Part shown: piece after piece, positions 8,336 through 17,021 of the stretch | Position numbering within the stretch: the stretch's first letter is position 1 | How the letters are laid out: each line of letters begins with the position of its first letter | Assembly: GCA_900543515.1 (NCBI GenBank) | Contig: UQRW01000007.1 | Location: 1 to 55,785, forward strand | DNA: 55,785 nt | Reading direction: 5' to 3' | Source: an uncultured Collinsella sp. | GTDB lineage: Bacteria > Actinomycetota > Coriobacteriia > Coriobacteriales > Coriobacteriaceae | Translations under genes and position numbers: made by a program | Notes under the pieces: model-generated | Databases searched by the model: none | Seen by the model: only the letters and a program-made list of their open reading frames with translations | What the model was told of the DNA's origin: nothing

Positions 8336-11300
8336 CTACTTCACACCGCGTCCCAGGCGCTTGGCGACCGATGCCACGGTCTCCTCGCTCACCGAGTCGC
8401 AGCTCACGCAGCCATCGTGGGCGCGCATCTGGCCGGTGACCTCGTCCATCGCGAGCGGTGCCACCTTCTCGAGCTTAAAGCCCTTGCCGGCGCGCATGTT
8501 CTCCTTGGCCACGCTGATCATGAGCTTAATACGGTTGAGCTGGTTGACCTCGGACGCACCAGGATCATAGTCCACCGCGACGATGTTGCTCTCGGGATGC
8601 TGACGGCGCAGCTCCTTGATCACGGCCTTGCCCACCACGTGATTGGGCAGGCACGCGAAGGGCTGCGTGCAGATGATGTTGGGCGCACCGTGATCGATCA
8701 GATCGAGCATCTCGGCCGTGAGCAGCCAGCCTTCGCCCATGTTGTTGCACACCGAAAGCACCGTGCGGGCCTTGTCGGCCATGGTGCCGATGCGCTCGGG
8801 CGCCTCAAAGCGGCGGGACTTTTCGAGCATCTCCTCCACCGGCGTGCGCATCCAGTCCACGAGTTTGATGAGCGCCTGCATACCAGCGCGCGTGGTAGCG
8901 GAGCTTCCCAACTCGTCCTTCTGCAGCTCGGCGTTGCTCATGGAGTACAGGAAGAAGTCGAGCAGGCCCGGCACCACGGCCTCGCAGCCCTCGCGCTCGA
9001 TCACATCGACCACGTGGTTGTTGGCTGTGGGGTGGAACTTGACCAAGATCTCACCGACCACGCCCACGCGCGGCTTGGTGCCCTCGCCCACAAGCGGCAT
9101 GGTGTCGAACGCGTGGATGGCCTCGCGGCACAGCTTGGTGTAGTTGTGACGGTTGAACTTAGGCGCCAGCTTGCGGGCGCGCGCCATGTACTCCTCGTAG
9201 AGTGCGTTGGCAGCGCCGGGCGTGGCCTCGTACGGGCGGCAGCGGTAGAGCATCTGCATCATGACGTCACCAAAGAGCACCGCGTACACGGCCTGCTTAA
9301 GCAGCGCCGGCGTAATCTTGAAGCCGGGGTTGTCCTCGCCGAGCGCCACGGCCGAAAGCGAGATCACCGGGATCTCGGGGTGGCCACTCTCGCGCAGCGC
9401 CTTGCGGATGAGCGCGATGTAGTTGGTGGCACGGCAACCGCCGCCGGTCTGGCTGATAACCACGGCCGTCTTGGACAGGTCGTAACGACCGCTCTCGATG
9501 GCCTCCATGATCTGGCCCGTTACCAGGATCGACGGGTAGCAAATGTCATTGTTCACGTAGCGCAGGCCGGCCTCGACGGCGTCGTGATCGGTCGAGGGCA
9601 GCAGCTCCAGGTTGTAGCCGGCACCGCGGAACACCTCTTTGACCAGGTCAAAGTGAATCGGTGCCATCTGCGGGCACAGGATGGTGTAGCCCTCGTCGCG
9701 CATCTGCTCGGTAAAGGGCACCTTGGGCCACGCGGTCGAGGCGCCCTCGCGCTGTGCCTCGAACGTGTACTTACGGCTCGCGAATGCGGGGGCATCCGTG
9801 GAAGGCGCCACCGGCGCAGCATCACCCTGCTCGTAGGCCTCGCCCGCGGCCGTGGCCTCGGCCAAGCGCTCGGCCTCCTGGTCCTTGAGCGCCGCCATGA
9901 GCGAGCGGATGCGGATGCGCGCGGCGCCCAGGTTGGACACCTCGTCGATCTTGAGCACGGTGTAGATCTTGCCGCTGGCTTCCAGAATCTCCTGCACCTG
10001 GTCGGTGGTCAAAGCGTCCAGGCCGCAGCCGAAAGAGTTGAGCTGGATCAGGTCCAGGTCGTTGCGCATCGTCACAAAACGGGCAACGGCGTACAGACGG
10101 CTGTGGTACATCCACTGGTCGACGACGCGAATCGGACGCTCGGGCTTCACCAGATGCGCGAGCGAATCCTCGGTAAAGACCGCAAAGCCAAAGCTCGAGA
10201 TAAGCTCAGGAAGGGCGTGGTTGATCTCGGGGTCGTTGTGGTAAGGACGGCCGGCGAGTACGATGCCGTGGCCGCCGTGGTCCTCGACCCACTTAAGGGC
10301 CTCCTCGCCCATGGTCTGGATATCCTCGTGGAAACGCGCATCGGCCTCAAAGGCAGCGTTGACGGCGGCATCGACCTCGGAGCGCGTGATCTTGGGACCG
10401 CGCACGCGACCGCGACCGGCTTGTGCATCGGCCACACGGTCGACGGCGAGCACCTGGTACAGACGGCGCTTAAGCTCGGTCTTATCGTGATACGGCACAA
10501 ACGGATACAGGAACTCGATGTTCTGTTCGCGAATCTCGTCGATGTTGAGCGCCAGCGCTGTGGGGTAGCTCATGACGATGGGGCAGTTGTAACAGTTGCC
10601 GGCGGTCGGATCCTCCTTGCGCTCCCAGCGAACGCACGGCATCCAGATGAAGTCGACATCGCGGTCGATGAGGTTCATCACATGGCCGTGGCTCATCTTT
10701 GCCGGGTAGCACACGCTCTCGGACGGCATGGACTCGATGCCCGCCTGGTAGGTCTTTTTGCTCGACTGGTCGGACAGCTGCACGCTAAAGCCCAGGCGCG
10801 TAAAGAACGCGTGCCAGAAGGGGTAGTTCTCGTACATGTTGAGTGCGCGCGGGATACCCACGGTGCCGCGCGGGGCCTCGTCGGGACTCAGGATCTCGCG
10901 GTTAAAGAGCAGCTCGTTTTTCTTTTTGAAAAGGTTGGGGGCCTCAGTCTTCTGCTTTTTGTGGCCGGCGCCCTTCTCGCAGCGGTTGCCGGTAATGAAG
11001 CGCCTGCCGCCGCCAAAGTCGTTGACGGTAAGCTGGCAGTTGTTAGAGCAACGGCCGCAGCGGACATGCTTTTGCGTCACGGTAAGGTGCGCGATGTCCT
11101 CGGCAGAAAGAATGGTCGAGGTGCTGTCGGCGCCGGCGCGATCGCGGGCGAGCAGGGCCGCACCGTAGGCGCCCATGCAGCCGGCGATGTCGGGACGCAC
11201 GGCATGAACGCCGGTGAGCTGCTCAAATGCGCGCAGCGTGGCATCGGACATAAAGGTGCCGCCCTGGACGATCACCTGGCTGCCGATCTCCTTGGGGTCG

Positions 11301-13117
11301 CGCAGCTTAATGACCTTGAACAGGGCGTTCTTGATGACGGAATAGGACAGGCCGGCCGCGATGTCGCCCACCGTGGCGCCTTCCTTTTGCGCCTGCTTGA
11401 CGCGCGAGTTCATAAAGACCGTGCAGCGGCTGCCCAGGTCGACGGGAGCCTTAGCATGGATGGCGGCATCGGCGAACGCGCGCACGTCCATGTTCATAGA
11501 CACGGCGAAACTCTCGATAAAGCTGCCGCAGCCCGACGAGCAAGCCTCGTTGAGCATGATGTGCTCGATGACGCCGTCCTTGACGCGCAGACACTTCATG
11601 TCCTGGCCGCCAATGTCCAGGATAAACTCGACGCCGGGCAGGAATGCCTTGGCGCCGCGCAGGTGCGCGACGGTCTCGATCTCGCCGGAGTCGGCCTTGA
11701 GGGCCTCGATGAGCAATGCCTCGCCGTAGCCCGTGGTGGTCACGTGGCCGATGGTGCAGCCGGCGGGGATGTGGTTGTAGAAATCGGCCATGATGACCTT
11801 GGCCGTGCCCAGGATGTCACCGTTGTTGTTGCCGTACCAGGTGTGCAACAGCTGGCCGTCCTCGCCCACGAGCGCGGCCTTCATGGTGGTGGAACCGGCG
11901 TCGATGCCGATGAACACGCGGCCGGTGTAGCCGTCGAGCTTACCCTTGGGGACGACCTCGGTGTCGTGGCGGGTCTTGAACTCGGCAAAGTCCTCGTCGG
12001 TGGCAAAGAGCGGATCCAGGCGCTCGACCTCGGCACCCTGCGTGTCACCCAGGGCATCGATGGCCTCGATGAGCTGCGGGAACGTGCTGAGCTTATTGGA
12101 CTCATGCGCCATGGCAGCGCCGCTCGCCACAAACAGGTGAGCGTTTTGGGGCACAATGCGGTGCTCCTCGTCCAGGTTGAGCGTGAGGTAGAAGCGGTGG
12201 CGCAGCTCGGAGAGGTACTGCAGCGGGCCACCCAGGAAGGCGACGTTGCCGCGGATGGGACGGCCGCACGCCAGGCCCGAGATAGTCTGGGTCACGACGG
12301 CCTGGAAGATGGAGGCGGCCACGTCCTCGGGGCGGGCACCCTCGTTGAGCAGCGGCTGGACGTCGGTCTTGGCAAAAACGCCGCAGCGGCTGGCAATGGG
12401 ATAGATGGTGGTGGCGTTGGCCGCGAGCTCGTTGAGGCCGCTCGCGTCGGTGTGCAGCAGGGTTGCCATCTGGTCGATGAACGCGCCCGTACCACCGGCG
12501 CAGGTGCCGTTCATGCGCTGCTCGATGCCGTTGTCGAAGTAGATGATCTTGGCGTCCTCGCCGCCCAGCTCGATGGCGACATCGGTGGCCGGGATAAGGG
12601 TCTCGACGGCGCGTTTGCTGGCAATGACCTCCTGGACAAATTCCAGGTCGAGCCACTGGGACAGCAGCAGGCCGCCCGAGCCGGTAATGGCGCAGGTCAT
12701 CTGGGCCGTCGGCAGCACGGTCGCAGCACCTTCGAACAAATCGCGGGCGCAAGCACGAACGTCGGTGTGGTGGCGCTGGTACTTGGCGTAGACGATCTGG
12801 TTGTCGTCGTTGAGCACGGCGAGCTTAACGGTAGTGGAGCCCACGTCGATGCCCAGATGCAGGTTGCCACGAGCGTTCTCGGGGTTGAAGATCGCGCCTT
12901 CGGGGGCGTGGGCGGAGGTGGTGACTGCGGGCTCGGCGGTGGCGGGCTCGCTAGCGACGGACGTCTCACCTGTCGCGTTCTTGGCATCGGCAACTGCCTC
13001 GGCAACTTTCTCGGCAGCTGCGGTCGCGGCCTTCTGCGCGGCATCCACCACGGCGGGTGCAGCCTCACGCGCGGCAGCGACCATACGGTCCTTAATGCCC
13101 TCGACGAGTTTGCTCAT
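8336..13117 (-). CDS. Giant fused acyl-CoA dehydratase activase / 2-hydroxyacyl-CoA dehydratase-like protein
   Basis: 1593 residues. An Ala-rich amphipathic N-terminus (1-85), then two ASKHA ATPase domains of the BadF/HgdC type: the first opens GIDVGSTTVK and has NGTCAGGTGAF and SRCGVF, the second opens GIDAGSTTMK and has NEACSSGCGSF and SRCTVF; the Cys pairs are those that hold the bridging 4Fe-4S cluster in HgdC. Next a CGRCSNNC...C cluster motif, a DUF2229 domain (PSESVCYPAKMSHGH) and a C-terminal HgdB-like region. In HgdC/HgdAB the ATPase drives one-electron reduction for dehydration of 2-hydroxyacyl-CoA; whether this fusion does both steps or another low-potential reduction is unknown. 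SD GAGGAGAG; 11 bases after the TetR gene. Confidence 0.9.
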   Translation of the reverse strand: MSKLVEGIKDRMVAAAREAAPAVVDAAQKAATAAAEKVAEAVADAKNATGETSVASEPATAEPAVTTSAHAPEGAIFNPENARGNLHLGIDVGSTTVKLAVLNDDNQIVYAKYQRHHTDVRACARDLFEGAATVLPTAQMTCAITGSGGLLLSQWLDLEFVQEVIASKRAVETLIPATDVAIELGGEDAKIIYFDNGIEQRMNGTCAGGTGAFIDQMATLLHTDASGLNELAANATTIYPIASRCGVFAKTDVQPLLNEGARPEDVAASIFQAVVTQTISGLACGRPIRGNVAFLGGPLQYLSELRHRFYLTLNLDEEHRIVPQNAHLFVASGAAMAHESNKLSTFPQLIEAIDALGDTQGAEVERLDPLFATDEDFAEFKTRHDTEVVPKGKLDGYTGRVFIGIDAGSTTMKAALVGEDGQLLHTWYGNNNGDILGTAKVIMADFYNHIPAGCTIGHVTTTGYGEALLIEALKADSGEIETVAHLRGAKAFLPGVEFILDIGGQDMKCLRVKDGVIEHIMLNEACSSGCGSFIESFAVSMNMDVRAFADAAIHAKAPVDLGSRCTVFMNSRVKQAQKEGATVGDIAAGLSYSVIKNALFKVIKLRDPKEIGSQVIVQGGTFMSDATLRAFEQLTGVHAVRPDIAGCMGAYGAALLARDRAGADSTSTILSAEDIAHLTVTQKHVRCGRCSNNCQLTVNDFGGGRRFITGNRCEKGAGHKKQKTEAPNLFKKKNELLFNREILSPDEAPRGTVGIPRALNMYENYPFWHAFFTRLGFSVQLSDQSSKKTYQAGIESMPSESVCYPAKMSHGHVMNLIDRDVDFIWMPCVRWERKEDPTAGNCYNCPIVMSYPTALALNIDEIREQNIEFLYPFVPYHDKTELKRRLYQVLAVDRVADAQAGRGRVRGPKITRSEVDAAVNAAFEADARFHEDIQTMGEEALKWVEDHGGHGIVLAGRPYHNDPEINHALPELISSFGFAVFTEDSLAHLVKPERPIRVVDQWMYHSRLYAVARFVTMRNDLDLIQLNSFGCGLDALTTDQVQEILEASGKIYTVLKIDEVSNLGAARIRIRSLMAALKDQEAERLAEATAAGEAYEQGDAAPVAPSTDAPAFASRKYTFEAQREGASTAWPKVPFTEQMRDEGYTILCPQMAPIHFDLVKEVFRGAGYNLELLPSTDHDAVEAGLRYVNNDICYPSILVTGQIMEAIESGRYDLSKTAVVISQTGGGCRATNYIALIRKALRESGHPEIPVISLSAVALGEDNPGFKITPALLKQAVYAVLFGDVMMQMLYRCRPYEATPGAANALYEEYMARARKLAPKFNRHNYTKLCREAIHAFDTMPLVGEGTKPRVGVVGEILVKFHPTANNHVVDVIEREGCEAVVPGLLDFFLYSMSNAELQKDELGSSATTRAGMQALIKLVDWMRTPVEEMLEKSRRFEAPERIGTMADKARTVLSVCNNMGEGWLLTAEMLDLIDHGAPNIICTQPFACLPNHVVGKAVIKELRRQHPESNIVAVDYDPGASEVNQLNRIKLMISVAKENMRAGKGFKLEKVAPLAMDEVTGQMRAHDGCVSCDSVSEETVASVAKRLGRGVK

Positions 13118-13128
13118 TGTCTCTCCTC

Positions 13129-13839
13129 TTAGTTGTTGGACTCGACGGTTGCGGCGGTGTCGGCCGCGTCCTCGAGCTGCAAGTTCAATAGCTTCATGCC
13201 GTATTCTGGCACGTTGATATCGATGGGTTGTCCATACAGGTCACCAGGGCGCACAAAAGCGAGCACCGTCATAATGCGCGCCATGGCCTCGGGCGATTCG
13301 GTGAGCCCGCGCTCAAACCATCGCTGAATCATGCCGACCTCGGCACTCACGACATAGGTGACGTAGTAGTCAAAGAACGTGCCCAGCGCCAGGCCCAAAA
13401 TGCCCGTCTGCGCACGCGGCACCACAGCCTCACGCGCGGTGTCGATGATCCTTTTAATGAAGGCCTGGTCGCCGCCCGGACCCAGCAGCGCACCGATTAA
13501 GTCGCGGTTGGCCGCAAGATAACGCAGCAGCTCAACCGAACCGGGCGCCGGCTCGAGCTCATCGATGTTGTGATAGAGATCGGGCAGCTGAGCTGCAGTG
13601 ATGAGCTCAATGTGCTCACGGATCTCGGCCAGCAAGCCGTCCTCGATTTGATTGATAAAGTCGGGAATATCGCGGTAGTGCGAATAGAACGTGCGGCGCG
13701 TAAGGCCGGCACGCTCGGTGAGTGACGCGACATTAATGCGCGAAAGGTCGCCGCTTTCGGCAAGCTCGCTGGCAAGTGCCTGGCGAAGGGCACGCTGCGA
13801 GCGAAGGGACCGGCGATCGCATTTCTCGAGCTGGGACAA
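13129..13839 (-). CDS. TetR/AcrR-family regulator next to the giant activase gene
   Basis: 236 residues; start TTG 13839 follows AAGGAGG. Helix-turn-helix near residues 36-62 (INVASLTERAGLTRRTFYSHY), then an all-helical ligand domain. Co-directional with and 11 bases upstream of the activase, so one operon. Two dyads just upstream (13861-13905) look like its operators, suggesting autoregulation and control of the activase. Confidence 0.88.
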   Translation of the reverse strand: MSQLEKCDRRSLRSQRALRQALASELAESGDLSRINVASLTERAGLTRRTFYSHYRDIPDFINQIEDGLLAEIREHIELITAAQLPDLYHNIDELEPAPGSVELLRYLAANRDLIGALLGPGGDQAFIKRIIDTAREAVVPRAQTGILGLALGTFFDYYVTYVVSAEVGMIQRWFERGLTESPEAMARIMTVLAFVRPGDLYGQPIDINVPEYGMKLLNLQLEDAADTAATVESNN

Positions 13840-13860
13840 GCGTCCTCCTTGTTACTCAAC

Positions 13861-13905
13861 CTGTGCGCTATTGCACAGTGCGAGTATTATTGCACACCGT
13901 GTGCA
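13861..13905. promoter_or_regulatory. Two operator-like dyads upstream of the TetR gene
   Basis: TGCACACCGTGTGCA (13891-13905) is a perfect 7-1-7 palindrome and CTGTGC-N6-GCACAG (13861-13878) a second one; both contain GTGC/GCAC half-sites. They lie 22-66 bases before the TetR start, as expected for an autoregulated TetR promoter. Confidence 0.6.
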
Positions 13906-13931
13906 TCAACACGTAAAGGCAATATTTTGGA

Positions 13932-13960
13932 TGTGACAAAGGGACAGTCCCTTTGTCACA
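13932..13960. repeat. Perfect 14-1-14 palindrome with GTCCC tip
   Basis: Arms TGTGACAAAGGGAC and its exact complement around one A. The same design, with changed bases, recurs at 14335-14379 and 14657-14685. Not followed by a T run, so not an obvious terminator. See the findings on GTCCC-tipped hairpins. Confidence 0.7.
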
Positions 13961-14088
13961 ACCCACCTGGCTTTTGGAGCGGCATTACCGATTGTCCAAA
14001 ATGTCATTCGTGGGTAGAATAATGTCGACGGCAGCCCAAGTTCTGCAAAGCTGGGCAGCGCCGTTGTTTGCATTAGGGGGTCAACGCC

Positions 14089-14214
14089 TTAGCGGCGGCG
14101 ACCCCTTCTGTTGCGCTTCGAACGCTGCTTGAGTGCCTCGGAAAGGCCGACAAGCGCCGTGAAGAACGAGACCAAAGCGGTCAGAAGTCTCACGAAATCA
14201 ATCAAATCGGTCAT
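14089..14214 (-). CDS. Small hydrophobic peptide with basic tail, candidate SOS-induced type I toxin
   Basis: 41 residues: MTDLIDFVRLLTALVSFFTA, LVGLSEALKQ, then an Arg-rich tail (RSKRNRRGRRR). One amphipathic or transmembrane helix (about 4-28) followed by strong positive charge, as in TisB- or TxpA-like membrane toxins; no sequence family recognised. ATG 14214 has an ideal GGGAGGTGA ribosome site, which can be sealed by an upstream CCCTCCAT (14241-14234). A LexA-like box lies 91 bases upstream. The stop overlaps a GGGGTC/GACCCC hairpin (about 14077-14105). Function inferred from architecture only. Confidence 0.6.
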   Translation of the reverse strand: MTDLIDFVRLLTALVSFFTALVGLSEALKQRSKRNRRGRRR

Positions 14215-14222
14215 GGGCATCA

Positions 14223-14241
14223 CCTCCCATCAGATGGAGGG
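14223..14241 (-). promoter_or_regulatory. Hairpin sequestering the ribosome site of the small peptide
   Basis: In the minus-strand RNA CCCTCCAT (14241-14234) can pair with ATGGGAGG (14230-14223), which is the Shine-Dalgarno sequence of the 41-residue peptide. Such masking is usual in type I toxin mRNAs. Confidence 0.5.
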
Positions 14242-14278
14242 CGTTGCCCGGCACATGGAACTGCCGCCAACAGTATCA

Positions 14279-14318
14279 ATTCTATCAAAGCGCAGTTAGA
14301 TATGCGAATGTTTGTTCG
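14279..14318 (-). promoter_or_regulatory. LexA-like box and -10 element of the small peptide gene
   Basis: On the minus strand CGAACAAACATTCG (14318-14305) matches the Gram-positive SOS box CGAAC-N4-GTTCG except for one position. It overlaps a possible -35 (TTCGCA) 18 bases ahead of TAGAAT (14284-14279). The predicted start of transcription, near 14272, gives a leader of about 58 nt. Confidence 0.5.
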
Positions 14319-14334
14319 TATTTCAGAAGATCGG

Positions 14335-14379
14335 AGCTCGGGTACGGCGAAGGAACAGTTCCTTTGCCGTACCCGAGCT
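14335..14379. repeat. 22-1-22 palindrome with GGAACAGTTCC tip
   Basis: Arms starting AGCTCGGGTACGGC pair along 22 bases with a single G/A difference that still allows a G-U pair in RNA. Same layout as the palindromes at 13932 and 14657. Surrounding 14320-14656 has no supported gene. Confidence 0.65.
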
Positions 14380-14656
14380 TGTCGCCGAACTGCCACCTAC
14401 ATTTTTCGAGTTATTCGGCCACGCTGCTAGTTCTGTATAAATGCACCGCCGGGATTATCTGAGGGTTTTTGTCCTTATTTGAGCGCATACATGCCCATTT
14501 GCGCACTTACGACACCGAATCAAACACCATTAGAGGTATGAATGTTCCCGAGAGGGCATCTTTAGCCATTTAACGACCTCCGACAGGCCGAATAACTCGA
14601 AATTTGTTGGTGGCGAAAGCGAGACAGTCCTATACGCCAAAAGCCGGCATCTCCCA

Positions 14657-14685
14657 TGTGACAGAGGGGCTGTCCCTTTGTCACA
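14657..14685. repeat. 14-1-14 palindrome with GTCCC tip, directly after the HAD gene stop
   Basis: TGTGACAGAGGGGC pairs with GTCCCTTTGTCACA, two A/G differences leaving G-U pairs. It abuts the HAD gene stop (14686) and could also act as that gene's 3' hairpin. Confidence 0.65.
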
Positions 14686-15543
14686 TTATTCGATGACGGT
14701 GCGGGAGTTTTGCTTGTGCATGGTGGCGAGCATGTGTTTGGGAACGGCGTGGACCATGCAACTGCCGATAGTCGCGCTCGCGGCGGCCTTGGCTGCATCG
14801 CTTGCGTTTTTGGTCGCGTAGCTGTGACGAAAACGATTGAGCATGGCGATATCGTTGCCGCCGTCGCCGTAGACCGCGACCTCATCCTCGGCAATACCGT
14901 AGTAGCCCGCCAGCCAGGCCACGCTCTCGCCCTTGTTGCACGCCACGTCCGTGATCTCGAACATCACCGGATCGAACGGCGCGTTGACCACGCGGTCCGA
15001 TCGCTCGGCCAAATATGCTTTAAGGTCACGCTCCAGCTCGGGCGAGGTCACGCGGCAGTTGATCTTGCACACATCGTGGCGCAGGATGTCACCGATCGAC
15101 TGGTCGAAATATTGCTCCTCGTGATACCCGCCACGTGCACGCATGCCACGCATCACGATACGCTTGATAGGGCTGTCCTTTTTAAAGCCCGCCTGATGCA
15201 TCTCGAACGAGCCGCTCGAGAACATGCCATCGGGCGTGGAGCAATCAAAGCAAATGTCCGGAAACTCCTTGAGCAGTTCCTCGGTGATCTGCGGGTCAAT
15301 GGTCCAGGTTTTGAGCACCTCGCCATGACTGTCGCGCACGATGGATCCATTGGAGCAGCAGGCGTCAAGCGCCAGGCCCGTAAAGCCATGCTCGCCGATT
15401 GGCAACGTCGAGCGCCCGGTCGCGGGAACCACATGCAGGCCGGCTTCGGTCAGCTCGCGAATGGCACGGCGGATGGTCCCATCCGCCTCGTGTAGGGCGT
15501 TCAGCAGCGTTCCGTCTAAGTCACTCGCAAACATCTTGATCAT
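14686..15543 (-). CDS. Cof-type HAD-superfamily phosphatase
   Basis: 285 residues from ATG 15543 (a start further upstream at 15636 would add 31 Arg-rich residues). Motif I DLDGTLL near residue 6-12 with the nucleophile Asp, a C2-type cap, and C-terminal motif GDGGNDIAML that binds Mg2+. Members dephosphorylate sugar phosphates, phosphorylated vitamins or similar; substrate not predictable. Its ribosome site lies in a 14-bp hairpin (15551-15590). Confidence 0.88.
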   Translation of the reverse strand: MIKMFASDLDGTLLNALHEADGTIRRAIRELTEAGLHVVPATGRSTLPIGEHGFTGLALDACCSNGSIVRDSHGEVLKTWTIDPQITEELLKEFPDICFDCSTPDGMFSSGSFEMHQAGFKKDSPIKRIVMRGMRARGGYHEEQYFDQSIGDILRHDVCKINCRVTSPELERDLKAYLAERSDRVVNAPFDPVMFEITDVACNKGESVAWLAGYYGIAEDEVAVYGDGGNDIAMLNRFRHSYATKNASDAAKAAASATIGSCMVHAVPKHMLATMHKQNSRTVIE

Positions 15544-15550
15544 GGGCACG

Positions 15551-15590
15551 CCTCTCCTTCGTCTGCACGATATTGTAGACGAAGGAGAGG
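15551..15590 (-). promoter_or_regulatory. 14-bp hairpin covering the ribosome site of the HAD gene
   Basis: CCTCTCCTTCGTCT (15551-15564) and AGACGAAGGAGAGG (15577-15590) are exact complements with a 12-base loop. In the minus-strand RNA the 3' arm contains AAGGAGAGG, seven bases before ATG 15543. It could be translational control or a hairpin end for the MFS transcript; there is no T run. Confidence 0.55.
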
Positions 15591-15658
15591 CACGCCTAAA
15601 CAATGCCGTCCCGGCGCGGCGTACCACCGCCTCCACAAATTCACGGTGCCCCAGCGCG

Positions 15659-16921
15659 TTAAGACAATCGCCACGAGCGACTTTTCAGCCGATAAAACAG
15701 CGCCGTCGTCAACGTCAGCACCGCCAGCATGCCTGCGAATACAATCGCCGGTGTCCATCGATCATATGCGAGTCCGTAAACCAATTGGCCAATAGGCGTT
15801 GCACAGGAAAGCGTCATATAAACGAGTGCCAGCACTTTTCCGCAGAGTTCCTTTGGCGCTGACCGCTGAACGAATGAAACGATTTCAACCGATGTAATGC
15901 TTGCCCACGCCATGACCCATGCCGAGCCGGCCGCAAGCGCGGCAAACGCTAATTCATCAGGACCGCTCAGTAGCGTGACAATAATCGGTACGACTCCAAA
16001 ACAGATCATCGCAACATATCGACATATGCCCTTGAAGGAAAAACGATGCGGCCAAATACCGACCAAACCACTGCCGACAAGACCACCTAAGCCCATAGCC
16101 ACCTCAATAATCCCAACAAAGGATGACTGCATTCCGAGATGCTTTGCAACAATAACGGGAGCGCCAATCGTTAGCCCAACCAACGCAAGGTTCAAAATAG
16201 CCGCAAGCAAAATCACGGCGACCAATGATGAATTTTGCAACAGATACCGAATCGACTCCCGAAAATCGTTTCGGCATGTCGAGCAAGTCGTACTGTCCCC
16301 TGTCATTCCAGATGAGGCATATCGCTTGAGTGTGCCCCCGAACAGCAGGGCTGACATCGCAAACGTCAACGCCGCGGTTTCGCATAGAGCATCGATACCA
16401 AAGCACCCATAGACTGCCGTCCCGACTACAGGCCCCAAGATATTGCTCGCCATGGTTACCTGCGAGACCAACGCTGTGGCACGCTCAACCTTTTCTTGGC
16501 CCATCATGTGCACCGTCTCAATTTGAAGCATCGGTTTCAGCAGCGATTGGATGCCATATTGGACGCAAAGTATTGCCACCACGACAACGGCAAGGGGCAG
16601 CGAACACTTCATGGGGATAAACAGCAGTGATGCAGCCATCAGAACAATGCCGAGCACCACAAGAACCCCGCGATGTCTCCCGTGATCCGCCAAGATTCCG
16701 CCAGCCGGAGTCGCAAGCACGCCCGGCACGAACGCTATCGCCGCGACAGCACCATATAACGTTGACGAGCCGCTGCAATCGAACAAGTAAAGCGGGCACG
16801 CAAAGCACAGTGCCGACAACATCGAATACGCGCACAGCTGTGCAACAAGAAGACCGAAAAGCCTGATAGATCGCACTGTTTTTTGCGCCAACGAGACATT
16901 GCTCCTCCGCATTCCAGCCAT
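15659..16921 (-). CDS. MFS transporter, probable drug or metabolite efflux
   Basis: 420 residues from ATG 16921 (GGGGGCAGG upstream; ATG 16999 in frame would run through the operator). Twelve hydrophobic helices; a loop 2-3 motif GILADHGRHRG typical of major-facilitator proteins of the macrolide-efflux / enterobactin-exporter type. Downstream of a TetR gene and preceded by two TetR-like operators, so expression is probably induced by its substrate. Confidence 0.85.
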   Translation of the reverse strand: MAGMRRSNVSLAQKTVRSIRLFGLLVAQLCAYSMLSALCFACPLYLFDCSGSSTLYGAVAAIAFVPGVLATPAGGILADHGRHRGVLVVLGIVLMAASLLFIPMKCSLPLAVVVVAILCVQYGIQSLLKPMLQIETVHMMGQEKVERATALVSQVTMASNILGPVVGTAVYGCFGIDALCETAALTFAMSALLFGGTLKRYASSGMTGDSTTCSTCRNDFRESIRYLLQNSSLVAVILLAAILNLALVGLTIGAPVIVAKHLGMQSSFVGIIEVAMGLGGLVGSGLVGIWPHRFSFKGICRYVAMICFGVVPIIVTLLSGPDELAFAALAAGSAWVMAWASITSVEIVSFVQRSAPKELCGKVLALVYMTLSCATPIGQLVYGLAYDRWTPAIVFAGMLAVLTLTTALFYRLKSRSWRLS

Positions 16922-16934
16922 AAGCCTGCCCCCT

Positions 16935-17020
16935 ATACATACCATTAGTATGTATTTAATGACTTGAAAAGGGCAGCCGTGGCTACCCTTACAAATCAAT
17001 TACATACCGTCAGTATCTAT
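16935..17020. promoter_or_regulatory. Two TetR-type operators ahead of the MFS gene
   Basis: ATACATAC-N5-GTATGTAT (16935-16955) is a perfect dyad and TTACATAC-N5-GTATCTAT (17000-17020) a near copy 65 bases away. This ATAC/GTAT layout is common for TetR regulators of drug pumps. The second copy touches the 3' end of the TetR gene. Confidence 0.7.
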
Positions 17021-17021
17021 A

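Noticed and set aside
8417..13132. 1571-codon open frame on the plus strand opposite the giant activase gene
   Set aside because: A mirror of a GC-rich coding strand; its translation is rich in His, Arg, Gly and Val with no domains, whereas the minus strand encodes clear activase motifs.
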